Assembly (NCBI GenBank): GCA_045120135.1
Contig: JBGVEN010000012.1
Location: 1-64,000, forward strand
Source of the DNA: SIG440 sp045120135
GTDB lineage: Bacteria > Bacillota > Clostridia > Monoglobales > Monoglobaceae
Length of the DNA: 64,000 nt
Direction of reading: 5' to 3'
The position numbers and the translations under genes were made by a program. A model generated the notes under the pieces. That model searched no databases. It was not told where the DNA came from and saw only the letters and a program-made list of their open reading frames with translations. This document shows positions 30,339 to 39,614 of the stretch, piece after piece. Position 1 is the first letter of the stretch; each line of letters starts with the position of its first letter.

Positions 30339-30836
30339 TTAGTAACCCAGAACGCCTTCCAGAGATTCGTCGTTTTCGACCCATTCCTTTTCCACATCGA
30401 CAATGGTGTATTCGGTTGGGGTGTTGCGGATAATTACTCGCTTGATACCGGCATTGATAATGAGCCTTTTGCACATAGAGCAGCTTGAGGTGTTGGGTAC
30501 AAGCTCACCGGTGTTGTAATCCTTACCCACAAGGTAGAGTGTTGCATCAATCATATCCCTGCGTGCAGCGCTGATGATGCAGTTTGCTTCTGCGTGAACG
30601 CTGCGGCACAGTTCGTAACGCTCGCCACGGGGGATAGCCAGCTTTTCACGGATGCATACGCCGGTTGTGCAGCAGTTTTCACGGCCACGGGGCGCGCCGG
30701 TGTAGCCGGTTGATACGATTTCGTCGTTCTTAACAATAATTGCGCCAAAGTTGCGGCGGATACAGGTGCCTCGCTCAATAACTGTTTCAGCTATATCCAG
30801 ATAATAGTTGTGTTTGTCAACTCGTTTCTTTTCCAT
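30339..30836 (-). CDS. dCMP deaminase family protein (ComEB-like)
   Basis: A 165-residue zinc deaminase with the catalytic HAE at residues 81-83 (RSVHAEANC) and the zinc pair CSMC at 119-122. Extra Cys/His residues in ENCCTTGVCIREK are as in ComEB/dCMP deaminases that bind a second zinc. It converts dCMP to dUMP for thymidylate synthesis, unless it is the ComEB type whose competence role is unclear. GGGGAACC precedes the ATG. It converges on pfp and is divergent from tsaE. Confidence 0.92.
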   Translation of the reverse strand: MEKKRVDKHNYYLDIAETVIERGTCIRRNFGAIIVKNDEIVSTGYTGAPRGRENCCTTGVCIREKLAIPRGERYELCRSVHAEANCIISAARRDMIDATLYLVGKDYNTGELVPNTSSCSMCKRLIINAGIKRVIIRNTPTEYTIVDVEKEWVENDESLEGVLGY

Positions 30837-30914
30837 AACAAGGTTCCCCTTTTTTCGATAAAAAATTATATTCTAATTATATATTAAAATAAATCAAATT
30901 TCAATAGTTTTGTA

Positions 30915-30943
30915 TTGACTTTACACACAAATATCGGTAAAAT
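30915..30943 (+). promoter_or_regulatory. Promoter of tsaE-tsaB
   Basis: TTGACT (30915-30920), 17-bp spacer, TAAAAT (30938-30943). Confidence 0.7.
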
Positions 30944-30968
30944 AAAATAAAGATACATTTTTGATTGG

Positions 30969-31403
30969 ATGAAAACAATGAAGATATACGAAAGCCGCAG
31001 TGCGGCAGAAACAATGGAGCTGGCAAGTGAATTTGCCAAAACCCTAAAGCCCGGCGATATAATTGCACTTTCGGGCGAGCTTGGTGCAGGTAAAACTGCG
31101 TTTACAAAGGGCGTGGCAGGTTTTTTTGGCGTTCCTGAGGACGAGGTTTCAAGCCCCACATTCACTATGGTCAACGAGTACAGCGGTGATTTGACGGTTT
31201 ATCATTTTGATGCGTACCGTCTCGAAAATGTCAGTGCAGACAGCTGTGATTGGATGGATGACTACTTCTTCGGTGACGGAATTTGCCTTATCGAGTGGGC
31301 GGTTAATATTGAAGCTGTTTTGCCCGACGGCTATATTGATGTAAGGATAGAGAAAGACCCCGAAAAGGGCAACGATTACAGAAAGATTACGATTGAGGAG
31401 TAA
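30969..31403 (+). CDS. tsaE: tRNA threonylcarbamoyladenosine biosynthesis ATPase TsaE
   Basis: A 144-residue P-loop protein with ALSGELGAGKTAFTKG near residues 33-48, SSPTFTMVNEY and HFDAYRLE, the standard TsaE set. It powers the TsaB-TsaD complex that adds threonylcarbamoyl to A37 of ANN-reading tRNAs. tsaB starts 3 bp later. Two ATGs (30969, 30978) are both usable, and neither has a strong ribosome site. tsaD is not in the window. Confidence 0.95.
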   Translation: MKTMKIYESRSAAETMELASEFAKTLKPGDIIALSGELGAGKTAFTKGVAGFFGVPEDEVSSPTFTMVNEYSGDLTVYHFDAYRLENVSADSCDWMDDYFFGDGICLIEWAVNIEAVLPDGYIDVRIEKDPEKGNDYRKITIEE

Positions 31404-31406
31404 ATT

Positions 31407-32117
31407 ATGCTTATATTCGGAATAGATACCTGCTGTATGGCGGCAACAGCGGCGTTGGTTGATGAGAAGGTTTTACTTGCCCAGACTGTGGTGAACCACG
31501 GCAAGACCCATTCACAGATGATGATGCCGCAGGTTGAGGAGATGTTCAAGATTTGCGGCATTGACCCGAAATCGGTTGATGCGTTTGCGGCGGCGGTTGG
31601 ACCCGGCTCGTTCACGGGCGTGCGCATCGGCGTTGCAACCGCAAAGGCGATGGCGCAGGCGGCACAAAAGCCTTGTATTGCGGTGTCAACTTTGGAGGCG
31701 TTGGCATATTCCTCAAAATATTTTGACGGGATTGTTGCCCCCATTCTTGATGCACGGAGAAATCAGGTCTATAATGCGTTGTTTGATTGTAAAAAAGGAA
31801 TTAGTACTCGCATAACTCCCGACCGTGCCCTTGCACTTTCGGAGCTTCTGGAGGAGCTTAAGGCATACAACAAGGATGTAATATTTATGGGCGACGGAAC
31901 GCTGGTGTTTGAGGACGAAATCCGTGAGGTTTTGGGTGAGCGTGCATTCTTTGCCCCCAAAACAACCCGTATGAACCTTGCGGGAGCGGTTGCGGAGCTT
32001 GGACTCGAAAAGTTTAAGGCTGGCGAGCCCGTAGCTTATGGTGAGCTTGTCCCCGAATATGTCCGGCTTTCTCAGGCGGAGCAGGACAGGCTTAAAAAAT
32101 TGAGCAGCGAGCAATAG
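31407..32117 (+). CDS. tsaB: tRNA threonylcarbamoyladenosine biosynthesis protein TsaB
   Basis: A 236-residue ASKHA-fold scaffold that dimerises with TsaD. It starts LIFGIDTCCMAATAALVD, with the typical HSQMMMPQVEEMF and AVGPGSFTGVRIGVATAKAM near residue 67. As is normal for TsaB, the catalytic metal site of TsaD is absent. It directly follows tsaE and leads by 26 bp into the D,D-carboxypeptidase gene with no terminator between, so a three-gene transcript is possible. Confidence 0.95.
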   Translation: MLIFGIDTCCMAATAALVDEKVLLAQTVVNHGKTHSQMMMPQVEEMFKICGIDPKSVDAFAAAVGPGSFTGVRIGVATAKAMAQAAQKPCIAVSTLEALAYSSKYFDGIVAPILDARRNQVYNALFDCKKGISTRITPDRALALSELLEELKAYNKDVIFMGDGTLVFEDEIREVLGERAFFAPKTTRMNLAGAVAELGLEKFKAGEPVAYGELVPEYVRLSQAEQDRLKKLSSEQ

Positions 32118-32143
32118 CTGTTAATAATATTGGAGGAAAAGAG

Positions 32144-33490
32144 ATGAAAAAGGCGATTACATATACGCGTGCGGCAATGGTTTTGTGTCTTGCGGTGATA
32201 ATTATGCTGGGTGCGACAGTTCCGGCTTTTGCGACGCCTAAGCCAAGTCCCACAGCGGAGGCGGTTATTCTCATAGATGCAAACACCGGCAATGTTTTGT
32301 TTGAAAAGAACTCAGAAAAGGTAATGTACCCTGCCAGCACAACCAAGATAATGACGGCTCTTGTTGCACTCGATGCGGTGAAAAATGGTGAAATCAGCCT
32401 TGACCAGCCATTGTCACTCAGTCAGGCGGCGTATGATTCTCTTGATATAGACGGCAGCAGTATTGCACTAAAGGTCGGCGAGAGTATGACTCTTGAGGGG
32501 CTTTTACAGGGACTTCTGATTGCTTCGGGCAACGATGCGGCAATGGTAATCGCCGAGGGGGTTGGCGGTACAGCCGAAGAATTTGTTATGCGTATGAACG
32601 AAAAGGCAAAGGCATTAGGGCTTGAAAATACTTCGTTTGTCAACCCTCACGGTCTGCATCACAAGGACCATCACACCACGGCCAAGGATATGGCAAAGCT
32701 TGCGAGGGCGGCGATGCAGAACCCGACATTTGCGGGAATTGTGGAATGCGCTCACATTTATCTGCCGGCAACAAATATGTCGGACAAACGTTACTTTATT
32801 AACACAAATAATCTTGTATCTTTAATGCGTTATCCGTATTATTACTACGATAAGGCAACCGGTATCAAAACCGGCTCTACCTCAGAGGCGGGTTACTGCC
32901 TTGTGTCATCTGCTGAGGATAAGGGCAAATCGGTAATTTCGGTAGTGTTCAATGCCGAGGATATTGCGATTTCTCACAACGAATCCAAGGAGATTTTGCA
33001 GTATGGATTAACTTCGTTCAGCCTTAAAACCCTTGCAAAGCGTGACGATATATTTGGCGAGGTAAAGGTTAAGCAGGCAGCCGACGGAACAGACCATATT
33101 TTGCTTTCAGCCGAAAAAAATCTTGAGGCACTTTTCCCTGAGGGCGGTGATAGCGAAAAAATAGAATTTGTTACCGAAATCCCCGGAAAGGTCTATGCGC
33201 CCATTGTCTCGGGGCAGGTAATAGGCAAGGTTAAATTTACCTATGACGGCAAGGAAATCGGCAGCGTTAACCTGTGTTCTACTCAAGAAGTAAAGCGTCA
33301 CTTCTTCGGCTTTGTAATGACATTTTTTGAATGGCTTTGGAGCTTTCGTGCGGTGAAGTTTGTGGTTTATACCGTGCTCGGTCTGGTGTTGGCGTTTATA
33401 ACGCTGATAATAGTCGGCTTTGTACGTGCTCTTAAAAAGAGCAAACGTAAGAAGAGGAGAATGAATAATTATAATCCTCCAAGGTATTAA
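32144..33490 (+). CDS. dacF: D-alanyl-D-alanine carboxypeptidase (DacF/PBP5 type)
   Basis: A 448-residue penicillin-binding protein that trims the terminal D-Ala of wall peptides. A signal peptide ends at PAFA (residue 30). The SxxK motif STTK is at 65-68, SGN near 128 (IASGNDAAM) and KTG near 245 (GIKTGSTSEAGY). The PBP5 C-terminal beta domain is followed by a membrane segment (VVYTVLGLVLAFITLIIVGF) instead of the usual amphipathic anchor and a basic Lys/Arg tail. DacF of Bacillus acts in the spore cortex; DacA is the alternative. Its stop overlaps that of ylbJ. Confidence 0.92.
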   Translation: MKKAITYTRAAMVLCLAVIIMLGATVPAFATPKPSPTAEAVILIDANTGNVLFEKNSEKVMYPASTTKIMTALVALDAVKNGEISLDQPLSLSQAAYDSLDIDGSSIALKVGESMTLEGLLQGLLIASGNDAAMVIAEGVGGTAEEFVMRMNEKAKALGLENTSFVNPHGLHHKDHHTTAKDMAKLARAAMQNPTFAGIVECAHIYLPATNMSDKRYFINTNNLVSLMRYPYYYYDKATGIKTGSTSEAGYCLVSSAEDKGKSVISVVFNAEDIAISHNESKEILQYGLTSFSLKTLAKRDDIFGEVKVKQAADGTDHILLSAEKNLEALFPEGGDSEKIEFVTEIPGKVYAPIVSGQVIGKVKFTYDGKEIGSVNLCSTQEVKRHFFGFVMTFFEWLWSFRAVKFVVYTVLGLVLAFITLIIVGFVRALKKSKRKKRRMNNYNPPRY

Positions 33491-34578
33491 AATGCTCGTT
33501 TAAATAGCTTGACAATTGATATAACAGTTGTAATACCAATTAGTGCTGCAAAAAGCAGCGAAAGTGAATAAAAGAGATTCCCTAAAGGCTCTGCCGTGAA
33601 TACGGCAGGGTCTTTTTGATATAGAAATGTACTTTGATTTAAGGGGAAGAAGTAAAGGAGAGACTTCATAACAAGAACCGAAAAACCGCCTTGAATCAGC
33701 TTGCCACAAATATAGGGGATAAGTGAAAGGCGGTGTGGTGCGGTTATCGCACCGACCTGTAGCATAATTGAAATTCCCGAAAACGCGGCAAAGAACGAAA
33801 TCAGACAAAGCTTTGTATCAAGTGCGATTTCAAGTCCGGCAATTTGCTTTATCCCGCCGGTAATTTCAAGAGCCGCGGCAAGGTACGGTGTAATATTGCT
33901 TTTGGGGATAGCCGCGGCAAACACCGAAAAGAACACCACAAAGCCGCATATTTTCAGCATTGAGGAAATGGAGGTGTCCATTACATCGCCAAGGATAAAT
34001 AAGGCATCCTTTGGCTTAGGTACAGATTTTGGAGGCAGGAAGTTTTTGCATTCACTTCGCTTTGCAAAAAGGCTTAAAACAAAGCCGGATAGAATTGCGG
34101 ACAGAATATGGGAAATATAAAGGTACTTCCCCAAAACGGCACTACCTAAGAAACCACAACCAACCACCGATATAATAAAAATTGGTCCGGAGTTGTTGCA
34201 AAAGGCGCAAAGCCTCTCGGCTTCTGCCTTGGAGCATTGACCTGTTGTGTAAAGATTTACAGCACAAGCTGCACCAACGGGGTAGCCGCTGACAATTCCG
34301 AGGACAAAAGCCGCCGCACCGCAACCGGGAACTTTGAAAAGCGGTCTGACAACGGGGGATAGGTACCGGCTGCAGACGGTTGCTGCACCAGTAGCCGAGA
34401 ATATTCCGCTGCAAATCAGAAACGGAAAAAGCGAGGGCACTACCGAATTCATGCAGAGGTTAACCGCTGTCCTACCAACTTCTATACAGGTTGTTGGGAA
34501 CATAACTAAAAATAAGGCAATATGCAAAGCACACAGCAAAAAAACAAGCTTTAAGACTTTTGAAAAGCTTACTTCCAT
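33487..34578 (-). CDS. ylbJ: Sporulation integral membrane protein YlbJ
   Basis: A 363-residue polytopic protein with paired NupC-gate-like (nucleoside recognition) repeats: SVVPSLFPFLICSGIF near 45 and the GIVSGYPVGAACAVNLY segment near 95, followed by FCNNSGPIFIISVVG. The order fits YlbJ, needed for spore cortex formation in Bacillus. The C-terminal repeat (MLQVGAITAPHRLS) is less conserved. It is convergent with dacF (stops overlap in TTAA) and divergent from yqfC, so it lies among sporulation genes. Confidence 0.87.
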   Translation of the reverse strand: MEVSFSKVLKLVFLLCALHIALFLVMFPTTCIEVGRTAVNLCMNSVVPSLFPFLICSGIFSATGAATVCSRYLSPVVRPLFKVPGCGAAAFVLGIVSGYPVGAACAVNLYTTGQCSKAEAERLCAFCNNSGPIFIISVVGCGFLGSAVLGKYLYISHILSAILSGFVLSLFAKRSECKNFLPPKSVPKPKDALFILGDVMDTSISSMLKICGFVVFFSVFAAAIPKSNITPYLAAALEITGGIKQIAGLEIALDTKLCLISFFAAFSGISIMLQVGAITAPHRLSLIPYICGKLIQGGFSVLVMKSLLYFFPLNQSTFLYQKDPAVFTAEPLGNLFYSLSLLFAALIGITTVISIVKLFKRAF

Positions 34579-34652
34579 TATTTCACTTCCTTTTCACAAT
34601 ACATATATTCATTAACGGCGGCGTTTACGCATAATTTTAAAGGAGAAGGGCG

Positions 34653-34967
34653 TTGATTTATATGAAAAAAGCAAAACAAAAAGCAGATACACCAAAAGCT
34701 ACGGTTCGTGAACGGCTTGCAGGGTCGTTGGAGACTGCAAAGGAGGTAATTCTTGACTTTGCACGGATTGAAATGCTTGGCAATCGTGAGCTGACGGTCG
34801 AAAATTATAAAAGTATAGTGGAATATACCGAAAAAGAGATAATTCTTTTAGCAAATCTCAACCGTATACGAATTTGCGGAACAGAGCTTGAAATAAAAAG
34901 CATCGCAAAGGAAATGCTTTATGTAACGGGCAAATTCTCTTCGGTGGAATTCAGACAGGAGGTGTAG
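34653..34967 (+). CDS. yqfC: Sporulation protein YqfC
   Basis: A 104-residue YabP/YqfC-family protein with the core ELTVENYKSIVEYTEKEIIL and the strand ending YVTGKFSSVEF. It is made in the mother cell in Bacillus (SigE regulon) and always precedes yqfD, here by 3 bp. AGGAG lies 7 nt before the TTG at 34653; an ATG at 34662 is the alternative. Confidence 0.88.
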   Translation: MIYMKKAKQKADTPKATVRERLAGSLETAKEVILDFARIEMLGNRELTVENYKSIVEYTEKEIILLANLNRIRICGTELEIKSIAKEMLYVTGKFSSVEFRQEV

Positions 34968-34970
34968 CCG

Positions 34971-36197
34971 GTGTCAATTTCAAAGATTATTGGTTATATC
35001 CGTGGCTCGGTTACAATCCGTGCCGAGGGAATGTTTCTTGAACGGTTTTTGAACATATCTATGCATCGAGGGATTCTTTTACGTGATGTCAAACGCCGAG
35101 GAGAGAATGCAATTGATGCCCGTATAAGTATTCAGGGGTTTCGTGAAATCCGTCCCATTGCACGCAAAACCCGAACACGGGTAAGACTTTGCAGACGCTA
35201 CGGCTTGCCGTTTTTTCTCTATCGCTTTCGCAAAAGGCGGTTTGCGCTTACCGGAGTGTTTTTGTTTATTGCTGTGCTGTGGTATCTTAGTTCGCACATT
35301 ATGGGGATTGACATAATCGGCTGTGAAAGGCTTTCTGCCGCAGAAATTGAGCAGGGACTAAAGGCTGCGGGAGTCTATCGTGGTGCGGCGGTGCGGAAAA
35401 TTGAGCCGAAATCGGTTCGGAACAAAATGATGACCGCCTTTGACGATATTGCATGGATTGGTGTAAACATCAAGGGCTCAAAGGCGTATATCGAGGTCAA
35501 AGAACGCCTTGATACCAAGCGGGTGGAGAACGCAGATGTTCCCTGCAATTTGATTGCGTGCCGTGACGGCATAATAAAGCTCCTTGAGGTCAAGGCGGGG
35601 CAGACCACAGTTAAGGTTAATGATATGGTCGAAAAGGGTGATTTGCTTGTCAGCGGCGTGATAGACAGCACAAAGGAGGGTATCCGCTACGCTCATTCCT
35701 TTGGTGAGGTGTATGCCGATACGGAGTACCAAAAATCGGGTACATATCCTTTGGAATATGTTGAAAAAATATATACGGGTGAGGAAAAGTCGAGGTTTAC
35801 CGTTTCGGCATTTGGAAAGGTGCTACCTCTATATTTCAAATCGGGGTCGCCTTTTGAATATTCAGACAAGACCGAAACAAAAACTGAGTATAATCTGATT
35901 GGGAGAAAAATTTTACCCATTACCATAGGAAAGGCAAGCTATAAGGAATACACCCCTGAAAAAAGGAAGAGAACAGCAAAACAGGCGGTGGAGCTGGGCA
36001 TTGACGAGCTTGAAAAGGAGATAAAAAAGGAGATTTCGTCGGCGGCTGAGATAAAGGATATCGAGACGAGCTTTGTGCAGGAGAAAAATTCGGTAACGGT
36101 AACGGTTAAAATCCTGTGCTACGAGGATATTGCGGAGCAATCTGCAATTGACAAAATTGAAAATTTGAATTACAATGAGGATAGTGAAAATACATAG
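34971..36197 (+). CDS. yqfD: Sporulation protein YqfD
   Basis: A 408-residue protein with a basic N-terminal cytoplasmic region, one membrane segment (ALTGVFLFIAVLWYLSSHIM, about 92-111), then a POTRA-like domain with DIIGCERLSAAEIEQGL and a long extracytoplasmic part (CRDGIIKLLEVKAGQTTV). The layout is that of YqfD, a spore-formation protein co-expressed with YqfC. The start is GTG with AGGAGGTG before it. Its 3' end leads closely into phoH. Confidence 0.9.
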   Translation: MSISKIIGYIRGSVTIRAEGMFLERFLNISMHRGILLRDVKRRGENAIDARISIQGFREIRPIARKTRTRVRLCRRYGLPFFLYRFRKRRFALTGVFLFIAVLWYLSSHIMGIDIIGCERLSAAEIEQGLKAAGVYRGAAVRKIEPKSVRNKMMTAFDDIAWIGVNIKGSKAYIEVKERLDTKRVENADVPCNLIACRDGIIKLLEVKAGQTTVKVNDMVEKGDLLVSGVIDSTKEGIRYAHSFGEVYADTEYQKSGTYPLEYVEKIYTGEEKSRFTVSAFGKVLPLYFKSGSPFEYSDKTETKTEYNLIGRKILPITIGKASYKEYTPEKRKRTAKQAVELGIDELEKEIKKEISSAAEIKDIETSFVQEKNSVTVTVKILCYEDIAEQSAIDKIENLNYNEDSENT

Positions 36198-36246
36198 TGG
36201 AAAACTGTGTTCAGCGATGAATAAAACAGGAAGGAAAAAGGCGTAT

Positions 36247-37260
36247 ATGGAGCGACACATTGAGGTTGAAAAAATGGAGGTTCTGATTAACCTTTTCGGC
36301 AGCTTTGACGAAAATATCAGACTTATCGAGAAAGAGTTCGATGTTGCGGTGATTAACCGTGGCTCGGACATCAAAATTGGCGGTGAGCCGGATAATGTTG
36401 ATCGTGCTGTTCGTGTTATTCAGCATCTTATGGGTATGGCACGGGGCGGCACTGCTCTTGGAGAGCAGGAGGTTCGGTATGTAATCTCCCAGATTGAGGA
36501 GGATAACGATAAGGAGCTTGAAACCTTGGGTCAGGACTGCGTTTGTATAACCTCAAGGGGAACGCCCATTCGCGCAAAGACTCTTGGTCAGCGGAGCTAT
36601 ATAACCGCTATCGAGAAGAACCCCATTGTGTTTGGTATAGGCCCTGCCGGAACGGGTAAAACCTATCTTGCGGTGGCTATGGCGGTTAAGGCGTTTAAAA
36701 ATAAAGAGGTAAATAAGATTATTCTTACCAGACCTGCGGTTGAAGCAGGAGAGTCTTTAGGTTTTCTGCCGGGGGATATGCAGGATAAGGTTGACCCGTA
36801 TTTAAGACCGCTTTATGATGCACTTGGCGATATGCTGGGCGGTGAATCGTTCCATAAGAATATTGAACGGGGTCTTATTGAGGTTGCGCCCCTTGCTTAT
36901 ATGCGTGGAAGAACACTTGATGATGCGTTTATTATCTTAGACGAGGCGCAGAACACCACTCCCGAGCAGATGAAGATGTTCCTTACCCGTATGGGATTTT
37001 CGTCAAAGATAGTTGTAACGGGTGACATAACCCAGATAGACTTACCCTCCAACAAAAAGTCGGGTCTGCGTGATGCAGAGATTGTTTTAAAGGGAGTTGA
37101 GGGTATTGAGTTTATGTACCTCAGCGAAAAGGACGTTGTAAGGCATCCGTTGGTACAGCAAATTGTTAAGGCTTACGAGAAAAAGACTATTGAGCGTGAA
37201 CGGATAAGCGAAAAAAATAACAGAGGCAAAAAGAGATATGAAAATAGCGATAAGAAATAA
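36247..37260 (+). CDS. phoH: PhoH-family ATPase
   Basis: A 337-residue protein with an N-terminal KH-like region (VLINLFGSFDENIRLIEKEF) and a P-loop domain: Walker A GPAGTGKT at 132-139, ILTRPAVEAGESLGFLPG, Walker B AFIILDEAQNTT and VVTGDITQIDLP. PhoH proteins are linked to RNA metabolism with YbeY. The ATG at 36247 follows AGGAAGG; the frame stays open to 36175 inside yqfD. The last 23 bp overlap ybeY. Confidence 0.93.
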   Translation: MERHIEVEKMEVLINLFGSFDENIRLIEKEFDVAVINRGSDIKIGGEPDNVDRAVRVIQHLMGMARGGTALGEQEVRYVISQIEEDNDKELETLGQDCVCITSRGTPIRAKTLGQRSYITAIEKNPIVFGIGPAGTGKTYLAVAMAVKAFKNKEVNKIILTRPAVEAGESLGFLPGDMQDKVDPYLRPLYDALGDMLGGESFHKNIERGLIEVAPLAYMRGRTLDDAFIILDEAQNTTPEQMKMFLTRMGFSSKIVVTGDITQIDLPSNKKSGLRDAEIVLKGVEGIEFMYLSEKDVVRHPLVQQIVKAYEKKTIERERISEKNNRGKKRYENSDKK

Positions 37261-37723
37261 TCAGAAAAAGTTTAAGGTTACAAAGGAGCTTCGGGATTTG
37301 GTGCGGAGTGCGGCAAAGGCCTCGCTTGAGTATATGGAGTTTGGTACAAAGGTGGAGATAAGCGTTATGTTCACCGACAACGAGGAAATCCAAGAACTTA
37401 ACCGTGAACACCGCAGTATTGACCGTGCAACCGATGTTTTGTCGTTCCCTCTGATTGAATATGATGAGGAGGGCTATGTGATTGAGGAGTATATGGACTT
37501 TAATCCAAACGGCGAAATGGTTCTCGGTGATATTGTAATTTCTCTCGAACGTGCCGCAGAGCAAGCAGAGGAGTACGGACATTCGTTTGAGCGTGAGGTA
37601 GGATTTCTTACGGTTCATTCTATGTTGCATCTTTTGGGGTATGACCACGAGACTCCGGATGACGAGGAGGAAATGTTCGGCTACCAAAAGGAAATTTTAA
37701 AGGAAATGAATCTTGAGAGATAG
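37238..37723 (+). CDS. ybeY: Endoribonuclease YbeY
   Basis: A 161-residue metal-dependent RNase involved in 16S rRNA maturation and ribosome quality control. The zinc motif HSMLHLLGYDH is near residue 127, and LNREHRSIDRATDVLSFP in the middle is a family hallmark. It overlaps phoH by 23 bp, indicating coupled translation. The dgkA and cdd genes that often separate ybeY and era in Bacilli are absent here. Confidence 0.95.
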   Translation: MKIAIRNNQKKFKVTKELRDLVRSAAKASLEYMEFGTKVEISVMFTDNEEIQELNREHRSIDRATDVLSFPLIEYDEEGYVIEEYMDFNPNGEMVLGDIVISLERAAEQAEEYGHSFEREVGFLTVHSMLHLLGYDHETPDDEEEMFGYQKEILKEMNLER

Positions 37724-37750
37724 ATGCACACATAAGAAAAGAGGAAGAAT

Positions 37751-38635
37751 ATGAAATCAGGCTTTGTTGCGATTTGCGGCAGACCAAACGCCGGCAAGTC
37801 AACTCTTATGAATAGGATTATAGGTGAAAAGGTGGCTATTGTTTCAAACAAGCCCCAGACCACCCGAACAAAAATTATGGGGGTTCATACAACCGAGGAT
37901 TGCCAGATTGTTCTTATCGACACGCCCGGTATTCACAAACCACATAACAAGCTGGGGCAGAAAATGGAAAAGTATATCTACACCGCAACTCAGGATGTGG
38001 ATGTTCTTTTGTATGTTGTTGACTGCAACCTTTACGAAAACGAGTACGAGAAAGAGCGGATTGCACTTGAGGGACTCAAAAAGTCGGATGTTCCGGTAAT
38101 TCTGGTTGTCAACAAGGCAGACACGGTTGAAAAGGTGGCGCTTCTCCCCGTGATTGACAAGCTGACAAAGCTTTATGATTTTGCGGGGATAGTTCCGCTT
38201 TCGGCAAAGATGGGTGATAATGTAGACGCACTTGTGGAGGAAATCAAAAATCATCTTGACGAGGGGCCGCAGTTCTTCCCCGGTGATTTGATAACCGACC
38301 AGCCGGAACGCCAGATTGCGGCGGAATATATCCGTGAAAAGGCACTCAGACTGCTCAATCAGGAGATACCCCACGGAATTGCCGTGGAAATTGAGAAAAT
38401 GAAAAAGCGTGACAACGGCACATATGAGATTTTAGCTGCGATATACTGCGAGCGACAGAGCCACAAGGCGATTATTATTGGCAGAAAGGGCGAAAAGCTC
38501 AAGGATATAGGCAGCCGTGCAAGGCAGGATATTGAAAGGTTTTTGGGCACAAAGGTGTACCTTGAGCTTTGGGTAAAGGTCAAGGAGGACTGGCGCAATA
38601 AGGAAGCCTTTATGAATACCATTGGATTTGAATAA
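37751..38635 (+). CDS. era: GTPase Era
   Basis: A 294-residue GTPase for 30S subunit assembly. G1 is GRPNAGKST at 10-18, G3 DTPG with IHKPHN, G4 NKAD near 122, followed by SAKMGDNV (G5). The C-terminal KH domain carries IIGRKGEKLKDIGSRARQD, which binds the 3' end of 16S rRNA. GAAGAGGAAG precedes the ATG. It lies in the conserved ybeY-era-yqzL-recO order. Confidence 0.97.
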   Translation: MKSGFVAICGRPNAGKSTLMNRIIGEKVAIVSNKPQTTRTKIMGVHTTEDCQIVLIDTPGIHKPHNKLGQKMEKYIYTATQDVDVLLYVVDCNLYENEYEKERIALEGLKKSDVPVILVVNKADTVEKVALLPVIDKLTKLYDFAGIVPLSAKMGDNVDALVEEIKNHLDEGPQFFPGDLITDQPERQIAAEYIREKALRLLNQEIPHGIAVEIEKMKKRDNGTYEILAAIYCERQSHKAIIIGRKGEKLKDIGSRARQDIERFLGTKVYLELWVKVKEDWRNKEAFMNTIGFE

Positions 38636-38725
38636 AATTTACGGAAACTGTGGTAAAAAGTAACAGCATATACATTTAATCTTCTTTCAATACTAAAAGT
38701 ATCAGATAAGCGGAGGGTTAAATCA

Positions 38726-38896
38726 ATGCGTGAATATAAAGATATACTGTGGACAGCCTTTGAAAATACGGGGAGTGTGCATAACTACCTTAAATTCAAG
38801 CTGTTCTGCGAAGAGAAAATGAAAGTCGAGGCCGGTGAGGATTTTGGGATTGATAAAAACCTCGGGGATTGTGACCAAAACCACCAAGTACGGTGA
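38726..38896 (+). CDS. YqzL-like small protein
   Basis: A 56-residue ORF starting MREYKDILWTAFENTGSVHN and continuing YLKFKLF, which fits the YqzL family: W-x2-F-x2-TGS-x3-YL. YqzL genes lie between era and recO in many Firmicutes, exactly as here. GGAGGG precedes the ATG. The C-terminal third is encoded in an overlap with the start of recO of about 60 bp. Its function is not known. Confidence 0.78.
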   Translation: MREYKDILWTAFENTGSVHNYLKFKLFCEEKMKVEAGEDFGIDKNLGDCDQNHQVR

Positions 38897-39614
38897 AACA
38901 AGCCTGATTGTCACCGTGCTGACCAAGGATTTTGGCAAGATTTCCGCAATTGCAAACAGCGTAAGAACAAAAAAGTCGCAAATGCTTGCGGGACTTCAGC
39001 TTTTTGCATACAGCGAGATTGTTATGTATAAGGCAAAGAGCAAAAAGGGTCTTTATAACCTCAACGAGATGTCGGTGCTAGAGAGCTTTTCGTCGCTCAG
39101 GTACGACCTCGACAAAATGGCATACGCCTCGTATTTTGCCGAGGCGGCAACTGCCGCAACAACCGAGGATGCACCCGATGAGAATATTTTGCGGCTTCTT
39201 TTAAACACGCTGTATGCGCTTGATAAAGAGATATGCTCATACGAAAAAATAAAGACCGTTTTTGAGTGGCGGCTTGCGGCAGAATCGGGATATGCGCCGC
39301 TTGTATCGGAGTGTGCGGGCTGCGGAAGCGGTGATGCGATATATATTTCGCTTGCAACAGGTACTGCATTTTGCGAGGAATGCGGTAGTAGCAGAGACGG
39401 AGTGGCAAAGGTTACACCGACGATGGTTAAGTTGATTGAGTATATCACAACAGCCGACAGCCGGCAGATTTTTTCGTTTAAAGCCGGAGAAAAGACGGTA
39501 AATTACTTAAGCCGCGTCAGCGAGGCGTATCTTAAAGCTCAGCTGGACCGTGACTTTTCAACGCTGAGTTACTTAAATAAGGTTAAGATGTTGGAGCAAA
39601 GCAATGAAGAATAA
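38835..39614 (+). CDS. recO: DNA repair protein RecO
   Basis: A 259-residue protein with the N-terminal OB fold (KTSGIVTKTTKYGETSLIVT) and a C-terminal helical region holding a zinc site: CAGCG near residue 160 and FCEECG near 178. It loads RecA with RecR on SSB-coated DNA. The GTG at 38835 is used; a TTG at 38850 with GAGG before it is also plausible and would shorten the overlap with yqzL. The 3' end overlaps the QueG-like gene by 11 bp. Confidence 0.92.
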   Translation: MRILGLIKTSGIVTKTTKYGETSLIVTVLTKDFGKISAIANSVRTKKSQMLAGLQLFAYSEIVMYKAKSKKGLYNLNEMSVLESFSSLRYDLDKMAYASYFAEAATAATTEDAPDENILRLLLNTLYALDKEICSYEKIKTVFEWRLAAESGYAPLVSECAGCGSGDAIYISLATGTAFCEECGSSRDGVAKVTPTMVKLIEYITTADSRQIFSFKAGEKTVNYLSRVSEAYLKAQLDRDFSTLSYLNKVKMLEQSNEE

